Of a stretch of 64,000 nt of DNA, positions 17,223 through 25,676 are shown piece by piece. The DNA is from Acetatifactor sp. Its GTDB lineage: Bacteria > Bacillota > Clostridia > Lachnospirales > Lachnospiraceae. The position numbers were made by a program, and so were the translations under genes. The stretch is taken from the NCBI GenBank assembly GCA_016290775.1, contig JAEEVF010000001.1, positions 310,001-374,000 of the forward strand, in the 5' to 3' direction. How positions within the stretch are numbered: the first letter of the stretch is position 1; each line of letters begins with the position of its first letter. The notes beneath the pieces were generated by a model. The model saw only the letters and a list, made by a program, of their open reading frames with translations, had not been told where the DNA came from and ran no database searches.

Positions 17223-17894
17223 ATGAGAATCATCATCGTAAGACACGGAGAACCAAATTATGAAAAGGATTGTCTGACGCCGCTTGGCATCAGGCAGGCC
17301 AAGGCGGTAGCCAAAAGACTGGCGGACGAGGGCATTGAAGAAATCTATTCCTCCCCCATGGGAAGAGCGAGAGAGACGGCGCAGGAGACGGCGGATCTTT
17401 TGGGCTTTGGTGAAGTTAAGATCGTGGATTTTATGCATGAGCTTGCCTGGGGAACGGTGGGCGGCCCCCTTTATGGAGATGGCCATCCCTGGATGATCTC
17501 GGATGAGATGGTGAACGAGGGATGGGACTTAAATCGCACGGATTGGAAGACGCATCCTGGGTTTATCAACAACAGAATTGTAAAGGAGATCGAACACGTG
17601 GAAGAGCAGACGGACGTCTGGCTTTCCACTTTGGGATATCAGCGCGAAGGCCTGTATTATCGCAACGTGCACGAGGACGATAAACAGCATACGATCGCTC
17701 TGTTTTGTCATGGCGGTTCTTCCACGGCGATGCTGGCGAGAATGTTAAACCTCACCTTTCCGTATCTGTGTGCGACGCTGCACCTTGGGCATACTGGGAT
17801 CGCGACGATCCGTTTCACGAGAAGGCCAGGAGAGCTCTGCATCCCTACCATGGATCTGATGGGGGATGAGAGGCATAAGATCGGCGTGGATTGA
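17223..17894 (+). CDS. Histidine phosphatase family protein
   Basis: The 223-aa protein has the phosphoglycerate-mutase-like signature RHGE at residues 7-10, the SSPMGRARETA segment and the second catalytic His in FCHGGSS. It lacks a clear substrate-specific mark. Its position between cobS and a CobC fusion suggests a role in removing phosphate from alpha-ribazole 5'-phosphate or adenosylcobalamin 5'-phosphate, but a second, more typical CobC domain follows, so the specific substrate is open. Confidence 0.82.
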   Translation: MRIIIVRHGEPNYEKDCLTPLGIRQAKAVAKRLADEGIEEIYSSPMGRARETAQETADLLGFGEVKIVDFMHELAWGTVGGPLYGDGHPWMISDEMVNEGWDLNRTDWKTHPGFINNRIVKEIEHVEEQTDVWLSTLGYQREGLYYRNVHEDDKQHTIALFCHGGSSTAMLARMLNLTFPYLCATLHLGHTGIATIRFTRRPGELCIPTMDLMGDERHKIGVD

Positions 17895-17920
17895 CCCAGG
17901 GTCAAAACGGGAGGAAAGGC

Positions 17921-18856
17921 ATGAGGCTATATGTTGGCGGAAGGGCACAGGGGAAGCTGGCGCTTGCAAGACAAAGACACCCGAATGGCGTGATCTGGAA
18001 CGAGCTTCACCTGTTTGTGAAGGAAGAACTGGCAAAGGGAACAACACCGGAAGCAATCTGGAATATGGTCTTGAAGCGCATGGAGGAAACGCCTGATCTG
18101 ATCATCATCAGTGATGAGATCGGTAACGGGATCGTTCCCATGGACAAGGAAGAGAGGCGCTACCGCGAAGAAACGGGGCGACTACTCTGCAAGATTGCAG
18201 AGCGCGCAGAATGCGTGGAACGCGTTGTTTGCGGGATCCCCATAAGGATCAAGACGAATCTTCGGCTTTATTTGATCCGGCACGGAAAAACGCCGGGCAA
18301 TGAAGAAAAAAGATATGTGGGAAGAACCGATGAACGTCTTTCGGAGAAAGGCCGCGAGGAGCTTTTACGGAATGCATTTCCGAAGACGGAACTATTGTTT
18401 TCAAGTCCCATGAAGCGTTGTATTGAAAGCTGCGAAGTGCTTTTTCCAGGACAGGCGACCACCTTGATCGAAGGCTTTCGTGAGATTGATTTTGGCACCT
18501 TTGAGGGAAAGAACTATCAGGAGCTTTCAGGAGACCCGGACTATCAGGCTTGGATCGACAGCGGTGGCACGAAGCCATTTCCCAAAGGGGAAGACCGTGC
18601 AGATTTCATACGGAGAAATAAAAGAGCATTTTTGGAGATGTTGGCGCAGACGATGGCATATTATGAAGAGCATCCCGAAAAAGAGGGCAAGGTGGCAGCA
18701 GTCGTACACGGCGGAACGATCATGTCCATTCTATCCGGCTTTTACGGAGGCGACTATTTTGACTATCAGATCGCCAATGGAGAGGCCTATCTTGTAACCG
18801 TGGAAGTGACGGACGGTGCGGTCCGCATTTTGTCCGCAGAGAAGGCGAAGAAGTAA
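17921..18856 (+). CDS. CobU-like domain fused to alpha-ribazole phosphatase (CobC-like)
   Basis: Residues 1 to about 115 resemble a shortened CobU: the start MRLYVGGRAQGKLALA keeps the Lys of the P-loop but has Leu where Ser/Thr is expected, and the CobU C-terminal pattern (ISDEIGNGIVP, YREETGRLL, VVCGIPIRIK) is clear. Residues from about 118 are a histidine phosphatase with RHGKT, SSPMKRC, REIDFGTFEG and VVHGGT, close to CobC. I chose ATG 17921 for its GGAGG. The degenerate P-loop, and the full cobU 1.5 kb upstream, suggest the first domain may bind substrate rather than act as a kinase; this is inference. Confidence 0.85.
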   Translation: MRLYVGGRAQGKLALARQRHPNGVIWNELHLFVKEELAKGTTPEAIWNMVLKRMEETPDLIIISDEIGNGIVPMDKEERRYREETGRLLCKIAERAECVERVVCGIPIRIKTNLRLYLIRHGKTPGNEEKRYVGRTDERLSEKGREELLRNAFPKTELLFSSPMKRCIESCEVLFPGQATTLIEGFREIDFGTFEGKNYQELSGDPDYQAWIDSGGTKPFPKGEDRADFIRRNKRAFLEMLAQTMAYYEEHPEKEGKVAAVVHGGTIMSILSGFYGGDYFDYQIANGEAYLVTVEVTDGAVRILSAEKAKK

Positions 18857-18867
18857 GGAGAAAGCAT

Positions 18868-20232
18868 ATGCCGCTTTATTGTTATCACGTCATTGCATTT
18901 TTACTTGGGTTTATCTTGGATTGCATCCTTGGCGATCCTTATTTTCTGCCACATCCCGTAAGGCTGATCGGGCATCTCATAAGTAGCCTTGAGAACAAAT
19001 ATCTTGGGGAGAAGGCGTCTGCCTCAAGCGTGAGCGCGGAGCAAACGGAAGAGGGAGCGCTTTCGCCTGATGTGGCAGAGGGGGAAGAGCAGGCATCCGA
19101 GGGTGAGGCGGCAAGCGCTTTGACGCAAGGATCCGTGGATGGCGAGTTGGAGGCGGAAGCTTTGCAGGCAGAGGAACTTGAATCGGCCGCTGGCGAAGCA
19201 AAGGCGCAGCCCGAAGAGATCGTTTATGACGAGGCGTTTTGGAGTCAAGCACCCGCACCGAAGGCACAGAGCGCAGAAAGCGAAATGGATGGCGCGGCAC
19301 AGACGAAGGCAGCCGACGTACAAAAGGCCAAGGAGGAGCCCCTTACCGAAGAAGCAAAAAAGAAGCGCGAGCAGGGACGGACCATGGTTTTACTTGTTCT
19401 GTTCTGTACCGTGCTTGCGACGGACATTCTCTTTATGGGGAGCTATTTTGTTCACCCGATCCTTGGATGCATCGTGGAAGCGATCCTGACCTATCAGATT
19501 CTTGCGGCAAAATGCCTTTGGGTGGAAAGCATGAAGGTGTACAAGGCCTTGAAGGAAGGGACGATCGCGGATGCCAGAAAGGCAGTTTCCATGATCGTGG
19601 GACGCGACACCGCGAAGCTTGATGCGGAAGGCGTGACCAAGGCGGCCGTGGAAACGGTTGCAGAGAATACTTCTGACGGCGTGATCGCACCGATGCTCTA
19701 CCTTGCCATCGGAGGCCCGATCCTCGGCATGCTCTATAAGGCGATCAATACCATGGATTCCATGGTGGGATATAAAAACGAACGCTATCTTGATTTTGGA
19801 CGCGCTGCTGCAAAGCTCGATGACATTGTCAATTACGTACCGTCTCGGATTGCAGCAAGACTTATGATCTTTTCCTGTTATTTCCTGGGCGGAAAGTTCA
19901 TCCCTTCGGAGGCAAAGCGGATCTACCTTCGGGATCGCTTAAAGCATGCAAGCCCGAATTCCGCACAGACGGAGAGTGCCTGCGCAGGCGCACTGGGAAT
20001 TCAGCTTGCCGGGGATGCGAGCTACTTTGGAAAGCTTGTGCATAAGCCGACGATCGGGGATGCCAGGAGAAAGGTGGAAGCAGAGGATATTGTGCTTGCG
20101 AACAAGCTGATGTATGGCACAACGATACTTTGTTTTCTTGCTTGTCTGATCCTTATGTGCATTGTGTGCTGTGCCTTTTTTGGCGGCGTGGACGCAGTCA
20201 AGCTGATGATCATGAATTTTAAGAAAGTGTAG
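18868..20232 (+). CDS. cbiB: Adenosylcobinamide-phosphate synthase with a large acidic insertion
   Basis: This membrane enzyme joins aminopropanol (phosphate) to cobyric acid. The N-terminus (LGFILDCILGDPYFLPHPVRLIGHLI) and the rest from about residue 172 (TVAENTSDGVIAPMLY, NTMDSMVGYKNERY, ASPNSAQTESACAGALGIQL) are typical CbiB. Between them, residues about 48-171 are an Ala/Glu/Gln-rich, low-complexity stretch that ends in a Lys/Arg-rich segment; normal members are about 310-330 aa against 454 here. The frame is intact throughout and base composition does not change abruptly. SD AAGGAG precedes the ATG. Confidence 0.93.
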   Translation: MPLYCYHVIAFLLGFILDCILGDPYFLPHPVRLIGHLISSLENKYLGEKASASSVSAEQTEEGALSPDVAEGEEQASEGEAASALTQGSVDGELEAEALQAEELESAAGEAKAQPEEIVYDEAFWSQAPAPKAQSAESEMDGAAQTKAADVQKAKEEPLTEEAKKKREQGRTMVLLVLFCTVLATDILFMGSYFVHPILGCIVEAILTYQILAAKCLWVESMKVYKALKEGTIADARKAVSMIVGRDTAKLDAEGVTKAAVETVAENTSDGVIAPMLYLAIGGPILGMLYKAINTMDSMVGYKNERYLDFGRAAAKLDDIVNYVPSRIAARLMIFSCYFLGGKFIPSEAKRIYLRDRLKHASPNSAQTESACAGALGIQLAGDASYFGKLVHKPTIGDARRKVEAEDIVLANKLMYGTTILCFLACLILMCIVCCAFFGGVDAVKLMIMNFKKV

Positions 20233-20247
20233 GGTGAGGAAGAGAAG

Positions 20248-21288
20248 ATGCACGGCGGGGACGTCTATCGCAATCAAGTTCATATGGATTTCTCCGTCAA
20301 CGTGAATCCGCTTGGGTTCCCAAGGAGCGTTAAAAAAGCCATGGAGCAAGGCATTTTGGAAGCGCAGTGCTATCCGGACGCCATGTGTGAAAAACTTCGG
20401 GCAGGACTTTCTCTTAAGTTCGGGATCCCTTCGGATCAGATCCTGTGCGGAAACGGCGCATCGGAGCTGATCATGGCAATCTGCAGGTGGAAAATGCCAC
20501 GGACGGCAATCCTTTTGGGACCTGCGTTCTTGGGATATCAAAGAGCCTTGGATGCAGTGGGGTGTGCCAAAGAGTATTTCTTGCTCCGCAAGGAGGAAGG
20601 ATTTGCCTTCACGAAAGAACGCGCAGAGTTCCTGTGCAAGGAGTTAGAGGAGAAAAAGCCAGACCTTCTGTTTGTGACCACGCCTTCCAATCCAATGGGA
20701 CGCCTTGTCCCCAAAGAAATATTGATTATGCTCGCAAGGCAGTGTGAGCGGACGAGAACGAACCTTGTTTTGGATGAGTGCTTTATGGAACTGACGGAAA
20801 AGCCAAAGGATTCCTCTATGGCAAGTGAGCTGTTAGATTTCTCATCGCTCCTGATCTTACGCGCCTTTACGAAGAGTTTTTCCGTTCCGGGGATACGACT
20901 TGGATATCTCCTATGTGGCGACAAGGGGATGGCGGAAGGGATCGCGGCGCAGCTTCCGGAGTGGAATGTTTCCGTGGTGGCCGAGAAGGTCGGGATCGCG
21001 GCGCTGTCAGAAGAAGCATGGCTTATGACGGCTAGAGAAGTGATCATGCGCGAAAGAGAGTTCCTTACGACCGGGCTTGGAAACCTTGGTGCCAAAGTTT
21101 TCCCTTCGGAGGCCAATTTCCTTTTGTTTTCCTGGAAGGATGATGCACTCTATGAGAAGCTTTTGGAGAAGGGAATCTTGATCCGCGACTGCCGAGACTT
21201 TGAAGGGCTTAGTACGGGATATTATCGCGTGGCCATAAGAACGCACGAGGAGAACGAAGCGCTTCTTCGTGTCATGAGAGAGCTTTAA
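20248..21288 (+). CDS. cobD: Threonine-phosphate decarboxylase
   Basis: This PLP-dependent class I/II aminotransferase-fold enzyme makes aminopropanol phosphate for CbiB, its upstream neighbour. It begins MHGGDVYR and SVNVNPLGFP, as CobD proteins do. Other family marks are GNGASELI, the TTPSNPMG segment, and the PLP Lys in RAFTKSFSVPGIRLGY. Length 346 aa is normal. It starts 15 bp after cbiB with GAGGAAGAG before the ATG. Confidence 0.93.
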   Translation: MHGGDVYRNQVHMDFSVNVNPLGFPRSVKKAMEQGILEAQCYPDAMCEKLRAGLSLKFGIPSDQILCGNGASELIMAICRWKMPRTAILLGPAFLGYQRALDAVGCAKEYFLLRKEEGFAFTKERAEFLCKELEEKKPDLLFVTTPSNPMGRLVPKEILIMLARQCERTRTNLVLDECFMELTEKPKDSSMASELLDFSSLLILRAFTKSFSVPGIRLGYLLCGDKGMAEGIAAQLPEWNVSVVAEKVGIAALSEEAWLMTAREVIMREREFLTTGLGNLGAKVFPSEANFLLFSWKDDALYEKLLEKGILIRDCRDFEGLSTGYYRVAIRTHEENEALLRVMREL

Positions 21289-21315
21289 TGAATGGTTTGG
21301 AATGGAGAAGGACGA

Positions 21316-21957
21316 ATGGAAGGAATCGAGTATGTGCTCCCGGGGGACATTGAAAAGCGGAGCTTCGAGATCATAGGCGAGGAACTAAAGGAGAGAGGCA
21401 TTGTGCTTCCTCCGGACGAAGAGCCCGTGACCAAACGGGTGATCCACACTAGCGCGGATTTTGAATATGCAGATACCCTCATGTTTTCCAAGGATGCCGT
21501 AAAGATCGCGAGGGATCTGATCCGGCGCGGTGCGGACATTGTGACCGATACGGAAATGGCGAAGGCCGGGATCAACAAAAAAACGCTGGCAAAGTTTGGA
21601 GGCATGGTGCACTGCTTTATGTCTGAGGAAGACGTGGCCAGGGAAGCAAAGGAGCGATACGTGACGCGCGCAACCGTCTCCATGGAGGTGGCGGCAACAC
21701 TTCCGGGGCCTGTGATCTTTGCCATCGGAAATGCGCCGACGGCGTTGATCTCTCTGTATGAGATGATGCAAAAAGGAATCTACAGACCACAATTTGTGAT
21801 CGGCGTGCCCGTTGGCTTCGTCAATGTCGTGCAGGCAAAGGAACTATTTATCAACTCGGACGTACCCTATATCATCAATCGCGGCAGAAAGGGTGGCAGC
21901 AACGTGGCGGCCGCCATCTGTAACGCACTTCTTTACGGGCTGGAGAAAAATCAATGA
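21316..21957 (+). CDS. cbiC: Cobalt-precorrin-8 methylmutase
   Basis: It moves the C11 methyl to C12 to form cobyrinate. The start MEGIEYVLPGDIEKRSFEII matches CbiC. The expected catalytic His is in KRVIHTSADFEY, and AIGNAPTALISL plus the RGRKGGSNVAAAICNAL ending are typical. I chose ATG 21316 (GGAG about 8 bp upstream) over 21292. The stop overlaps the following gene as ATGA. Confidence 0.95.
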   Translation: MEGIEYVLPGDIEKRSFEIIGEELKERGIVLPPDEEPVTKRVIHTSADFEYADTLMFSKDAVKIARDLIRRGADIVTDTEMAKAGINKKTLAKFGGMVHCFMSEEDVAREAKERYVTRATVSMEVAATLPGPVIFAIGNAPTALISLYEMMQKGIYRPQFVIGVPVGFVNVVQAKELFINSDVPYIINRGRKGGSNVAAAICNALLYGLEKNQ

Positions 21958-22580
21958 AAACAAGAGAGCAAGCACTTCGATATGGCCTCTCTTTCCCGAA
22001 TACCTATCAGGATGCGCCATTTCATGATCCAAACTGGCAATTGGTGCGCTACGTGGGGAATAAGAAGGCATTTCTTTGGACATATCAAAAGGACGGGGTG
22101 ATCTGTCTGAACGTGAAGGTGGATCCGGAAAAAGCTTATTTTTGGCGGAGGATCTATGCCTCCGTGCGCCCAGGCTATCATCAGAACAAGGATCACTGGA
22201 ACACGATCATTTTGGACGGGAGCATTCCTGACAAGGCTGTTAAGACGATGATCGCGGAGAGCTATGACCTGATCAGCGACAGCCCCGCAAAACGCATCTA
22301 TGAGGCGGTAAAGAAGATCCCTTACGGTCATGTGGCAACCTATGCGCAGATCGCAGAGCTTGCGGGAGACCGAAAGATGGCAAGGGCTGTTGGAAACGCA
22401 CTCCACAAGAACCCGGATCCAGATGGCATCCCGTGTTTTCGCGTGGTGAATTCCAAGGGAGAGCTTGCAGGGGAATTTGCCTTTGGCGGGAGCGGCGCGC
22501 AGGCAAAGCTTCTTATGGCGGAAGGCATTGAAGTAAAGGATGGAAGGGTGGACCTTGCGCGCTTCCAGTGGAGAGTATAG
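21954..22580 (+). CDS. MmcQ/YjbR-like domain fused to an MGMT-like DNA alkyltransferase domain
   Basis: Residues 1 to about 105 match the MmcQ/YjbR (DUF419) fold. Residues about 108-205 match O6-alkylguanine-DNA alkyltransferases, with the helix-turn-helix YGHVATYAQIAELAGD and ARAVGNALHKNP. The active-site motif reads PCFRVV instead of the usual PCHRVV: the acceptor Cys is kept but the conserved His is Phe. It is translated from an ATGA overlap with cbiC and followed 8 bp later by cbiD, so it is embedded in the cobalamin operon although it has no known part in that pathway. It may be an alkyltransferase-like damage binder rather than an active repair enzyme. Confidence 0.85.
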   Translation: MKTREQALRYGLSFPNTYQDAPFHDPNWQLVRYVGNKKAFLWTYQKDGVICLNVKVDPEKAYFWRRIYASVRPGYHQNKDHWNTIILDGSIPDKAVKTMIAESYDLISDSPAKRIYEAVKKIPYGHVATYAQIAELAGDRKMARAVGNALHKNPDPDGIPCFRVVNSKGELAGEFAFGGSGAQAKLLMAEGIEVKDGRVDLARFQWRV

Positions 22581-22588
22581 GTGGGATT

Positions 22589-23791
22589 ATGACAGAGAAC
22601 GCCAGTGAAGTTCGGTTTGGCTTTACGACGGGGAGCTGCGCGGCTGCAGCGGCAAAGGCCGCTACTTACATGCTCCTTACGGGAAAAGAAAAATACGAGA
22701 TCACCATAGAGACGCCCAAGGGCATTCCCTATCATGCGCAGATCGTTGAGATCACAAGGCAGGAAAAGCGCGTTATGTGTGCAGTCATTAAGGACGGCGG
22801 GTCTGACCCGGACGTAACAACGGGATGCCATGTATTTGCAGAGGTGACATATGCAAGCGCTGACGAAGGAACGGAGTCCCGGGAGGGAGAGGCAAGATCT
22901 CTTACGGAGGGCGCATGGGTGGAGATCGAAGGCGGTGAAGGCGTAGGCAGGGTAACGCTCCCTGGCTTGGACCAGCCCGTCGGGAACGCTGCGATCAATC
23001 ACGTTCCGCGGGAGATGATCACCAAGGAAGTGCTCGAGGTCTGCAAGATATGTGACTATCAGGGCGGCCTTCGCGTCATGATCTCCGTTCCGGAGGGCAT
23101 GGAACTTGCGAACAAGACCTTTAATCCAAGGCTTGGCATTGTGGGAGGCATCTCCATCCTAGGGACCAGCGGGATCGTGGAGCCCATGAGCTCTAAAGCG
23201 CTTCTTGATACGATCCGCGTTGAACTGAATCAAAAGCATGCGCTCGGCATGGAATATGTCGCCGTCGCGCCCGGAAACTACGGACTGGACTTCATGAAAC
23301 AGACCTATGACTATGATCTCGATAAGAGCGTGAAGTGTTCCAACTTCATCGGCGATACCATCGACATGGCAAAGGAACTGGGCTTTTCGGGGATGCTCCT
23401 GACCGGGCACATTGGGAAGCTTATCAAGGTTTCGGGCGGCATCATGAACACGCATTCCAAGGAGGGCGATTGCCGCATGGAGTTGCTTGCGGCAGCAGGC
23501 CTGAAGGCGGGTTGCGACGGAGAGACGGCGCGGAAAATCCTGGAGACGGCGGTTACGGAAGAAGGTATCCGCATCTTACGGGAAGCGGGATGTGACGCAA
23601 AGGCGATGGAAATCGTCATGGAGAGGATCCTGTTCTTCCTCCGAAAGCGCGGCGGGGAGGATTTTCAGATTGAGTGCATGACCTACTGCAATCAATATGG
23701 ACTGCTTGCAAAAAGCGACGGCGCGGAGAAGTTGCTTGCACTTCTTATGGCGGATCAATCTTTCTGCAGAAAGGATAACATAAGGGCATAA
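22589..23791 (+). CDS. cbiD: Cobalt-precorrin-5B C1-methyltransferase
   Basis: This is the oxygen-independent C1 methylation enzyme. The start resembles the family: FGFTTGSCAAAAAKAA, then IKDGGSDPDVTTG, NHVPREMI, GGISILGTSGIVEPMS and GHIGKLIKVSGGIMNTHS. It carries a small acidic loop (TESREGEARSL) relative to typical members. I chose ATG 22589 over the GTG at 22568, which overlaps the previous gene. It closes the first cobalamin block. Confidence 0.95.
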   Translation: MTENASEVRFGFTTGSCAAAAAKAATYMLLTGKEKYEITIETPKGIPYHAQIVEITRQEKRVMCAVIKDGGSDPDVTTGCHVFAEVTYASADEGTESREGEARSLTEGAWVEIEGGEGVGRVTLPGLDQPVGNAAINHVPREMITKEVLEVCKICDYQGGLRVMISVPEGMELANKTFNPRLGIVGGISILGTSGIVEPMSSKALLDTIRVELNQKHALGMEYVAVAPGNYGLDFMKQTYDYDLDKSVKCSNFIGDTIDMAKELGFSGMLLTGHIGKLIKVSGGIMNTHSKEGDCRMELLAAAGLKAGCDGETARKILETAVTEEGIRILREAGCDAKAMEIVMERILFFLRKRGGEDFQIECMTYCNQYGLLAKSDGAEKLLALLMADQSFCRKDNIRA

Positions 23792-23796
23792 CGGTT

Positions 23797-24564
23797 TTGA
23801 AGCCTATGGTGATCAAAAGAAAACAATTTATGGGGGATAAGACCCTAAGAAGCTATGTCATTCCCAAAGGCACGACCGAGATCGGCGAGTGGGCTTTTTC
23901 GGGATGCAAAGCGCTTTCCCGCGTTGCGATCCCGTCCACCGTGGAACATATCGGGAGAGATGCTTTTGCAAACTGTGATCAGCTAAAGGTGGCATCCCTT
24001 TATCACGAAACCGAAGAGGAAGAGGATGACCTCGCCGGCCTTATGGCGATCGCGCTACGGTATTTCAAAACGGATGACAGACTCATCACGGAGCGGAGAG
24101 GCGGGCGTGAACATTGGCTGAAACTATGGGATGAGGCATGCGAAACCTTTTTGGACAGCCCTGACGAGGAAGGCTTTCGGCCGTTCCTGGCAGGCGGCGA
24201 AGAGGACTATGAAGACGAAGCGAAAAAGCGCGAGGAGCATTGCAAAATGGCAAGGCTTCGGAAGGCACGGGCGGTGTATGAACGCCTTGTGACCTATGAA
24301 CGTCTTATGACCTTAGGGGATAAAGAGCGGCTTTCTCGTTTTCAAAGGCGATTTCGGGAAAATGACATGGCGTTTAAGTTACTCACGAGCGAACTGGAAT
24401 GTCCGAGGCAAGCGTTCCGCGTATATGAATGCGCCGGTCTCCTTACGAGGGAGAATTGTCTGCGGGTTCTAAATGTGCTCCCGGAAGAATGCGTGGAGTT
24501 AAAAGCCTTGCTTCTTCAAAGGGTTGCCGTGGAAACGCAGGATTTTTCGCTGGAGCTCATTTGA
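23797..24564 (+). CDS. Small protein with BspA-type leucine-rich repeats (LRR_5)
   Basis: Residues about 12-70 hold two LRR_5-type units (VIPKGTTEIGEWAFSGCKAL and VAIPSTVEHIGRDAFANCDQL). The rest is a charged helical region of unknown type. There is no signal peptide, so it is probably cytoplasmic, unlike most BspA-like proteins. Initiation would be at TTG 23797 or ATG 23806; neither has a strong SD, and translation may be coupled to cbiD, 5 bp upstream. I cannot assign a function. Confidence 0.65.
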   Translation: MKPMVIKRKQFMGDKTLRSYVIPKGTTEIGEWAFSGCKALSRVAIPSTVEHIGRDAFANCDQLKVASLYHETEEEEDDLAGLMAIALRYFKTDDRLITERRGGREHWLKLWDEACETFLDSPDEEGFRPFLAGGEEDYEDEAKKREEHCKMARLRKARAVYERLVTYERLMTLGDKERLSRFQRRFRENDMAFKLLTSELECPRQAFRVYECAGLLTRENCLRVLNVLPEECVELKALLLQRVAVETQDFSLELI

Positions 24565-24575
24565 GCATTTGGGAA

Positions 24576-24604
24576 TTGTCGCTCAGAGAGAATGATGATA
24601 TAAT
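24576..24604 (+). promoter_or_regulatory. Promoter of the thioesterase gene
   Basis: TTGTCG (24576-24581), 17 bp, TATAAT (24599-24604). It lies directly before the 24636 gene. Confidence 0.7.
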
Positions 24605-24635
24605 GGGATAGTAATGCGCACAAGGGAGAAGACAC

Positions 24636-25046
24636 ATGAGCAGATTAGACGAAGCGCGCGCGATCTTTGCAAAAGATCTTTATGCGACAAAGCAATCGGG
24701 AATTCAAATTGAAGAGGTGGGGGATCACTATTCGAAATGCAGCATGCCCCTTACGGAGAATCACAGGAACGCCTATGGCGGAGTCATGGGCGGATGCATC
24801 TACACGCTGGCAGATTTTGCATTTGCGGTGGCATCAAATTTCGAACAGGAAAACTTGACGGTGAGCCTTGTGGGACAGGCAAGCTTTTTGTCCATGTCCA
24901 AGGGAGCGGTTTTGTTTGCAGAAGCAAGACTGATCAAGGATGGCAGGACAAATGCCTTTTATGAAGTCAAGATTTACGACGATCATGGCAAGGACATTGC
25001 CGTGGTCTCCTTTACGGGAGCGCACGTTGGCAGGCCTTGGGCTTGA
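24636..25046 (+). CDS. PaaI-family hotdog thioesterase
   Basis: The 136-aa protein shows the hotdog-fold pattern of the PaaI/YbgC group: LTENHRNAYGGVMGGCIYTLADFAFAVAS, in which the HRNAYGGVMGG segment supplies the active-site loop, followed by beta strands to AVVSFTGAHVGR. It should hydrolyse acyl- or aryl-CoA thioesters; the exact acyl group cannot be told. It has its own promoter and AAGGGAGAAG ahead of the ATG. Confidence 0.85.
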   Translation: MSRLDEARAIFAKDLYATKQSGIQIEEVGDHYSKCSMPLTENHRNAYGGVMGGCIYTLADFAFAVASNFEQENLTVSLVGQASFLSMSKGAVLFAEARLIKDGRTNAFYEVKIYDDHGKDIAVVSFTGAHVGRPWA

Positions 25047-25067
25047 AAACAAGGTGAAATTGGGGAT

Positions 25068-25606
25068 ATGAAAGAGATGACAAGAAGGATTTGGGGGAGA
25101 TTCTCTGTCTGCAGTATTTTAATATGCATTCTGACACTGAGCATGATTCTGCCTGCCTGTGCCAATAAGAGAGCAGACGCAAGGCTTTACGTTAAACTAA
25201 AGAATCTTTCGGAACAAAGACACATTGTTGGCATTTTTATGCCGGAAAAAGCATGGCGTTAGAAAAACCATGAGATATCTGATGATGATCTGTCTGAACG
25301 ACTTCGACCTTCACTGAACTTGTCCGATGCAGAGACTGAGGAAGCAAAAGCATATAAAGAGCTGGAACAGCGCATGTATGAGTATGATCAGAACGGGTGG
25401 GTTTTGATTAATCTTTACTTTTCCTACAGAGATTCCGAGGACGAGAATGAATTGACTCTTTATGGCCCGCCTGAGCGCTTTAAAGTGGTTGTTGTTCAGA
25501 GGATGATATGGCTTACGAGAGTAACGCGATCACGAGAACGAAATCACAGAGCAAATGCACTTTTGATCTCGCGATCGGGAAACTTACTGAGGATGTCTCA
25601 CAGTGA
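25068..25606 (+). pseudogene. Decayed copy of the following membrane-protein gene
   Basis: The start encodes a signal/lipoprotein-like N-terminus (ILPACANKRADA). The frame is broken by TAG at 25260-25262, then continues in the same frame (NHEISDDDLSERL... DAETEEAKAYKELEQRMYEYDQNGW) up to FKVVVV. A frameshift near 25497-25503 follows; in the shifted frame the remnant continues MAYESNAITRTKSQ... FDLAIGKLTEDVSQ and ends at TGA 25604. Each segment aligns with the intact gene 25677-26573 (for example EYDQNGW with EYEGNGY, FKVVVV with FKVCVV, FDLAIGKLTEDV with FDYKTGELYEDL). The C-terminal membrane part is missing. Confidence 0.8.
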
Positions 25607-25676
25607 TTGTTTCGCTAGTTGTACGCATCTTGGGCGACTGATCTTTTGACATTCTTTTATCAGACTAGGGGGGGAT

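Noticed and set aside
17223..17894. Calling the first histidine phosphatase cobC
   Set aside because: The family fits, but specificity motifs are not visible and a clearer CobC domain follows, so I left it unnamed.
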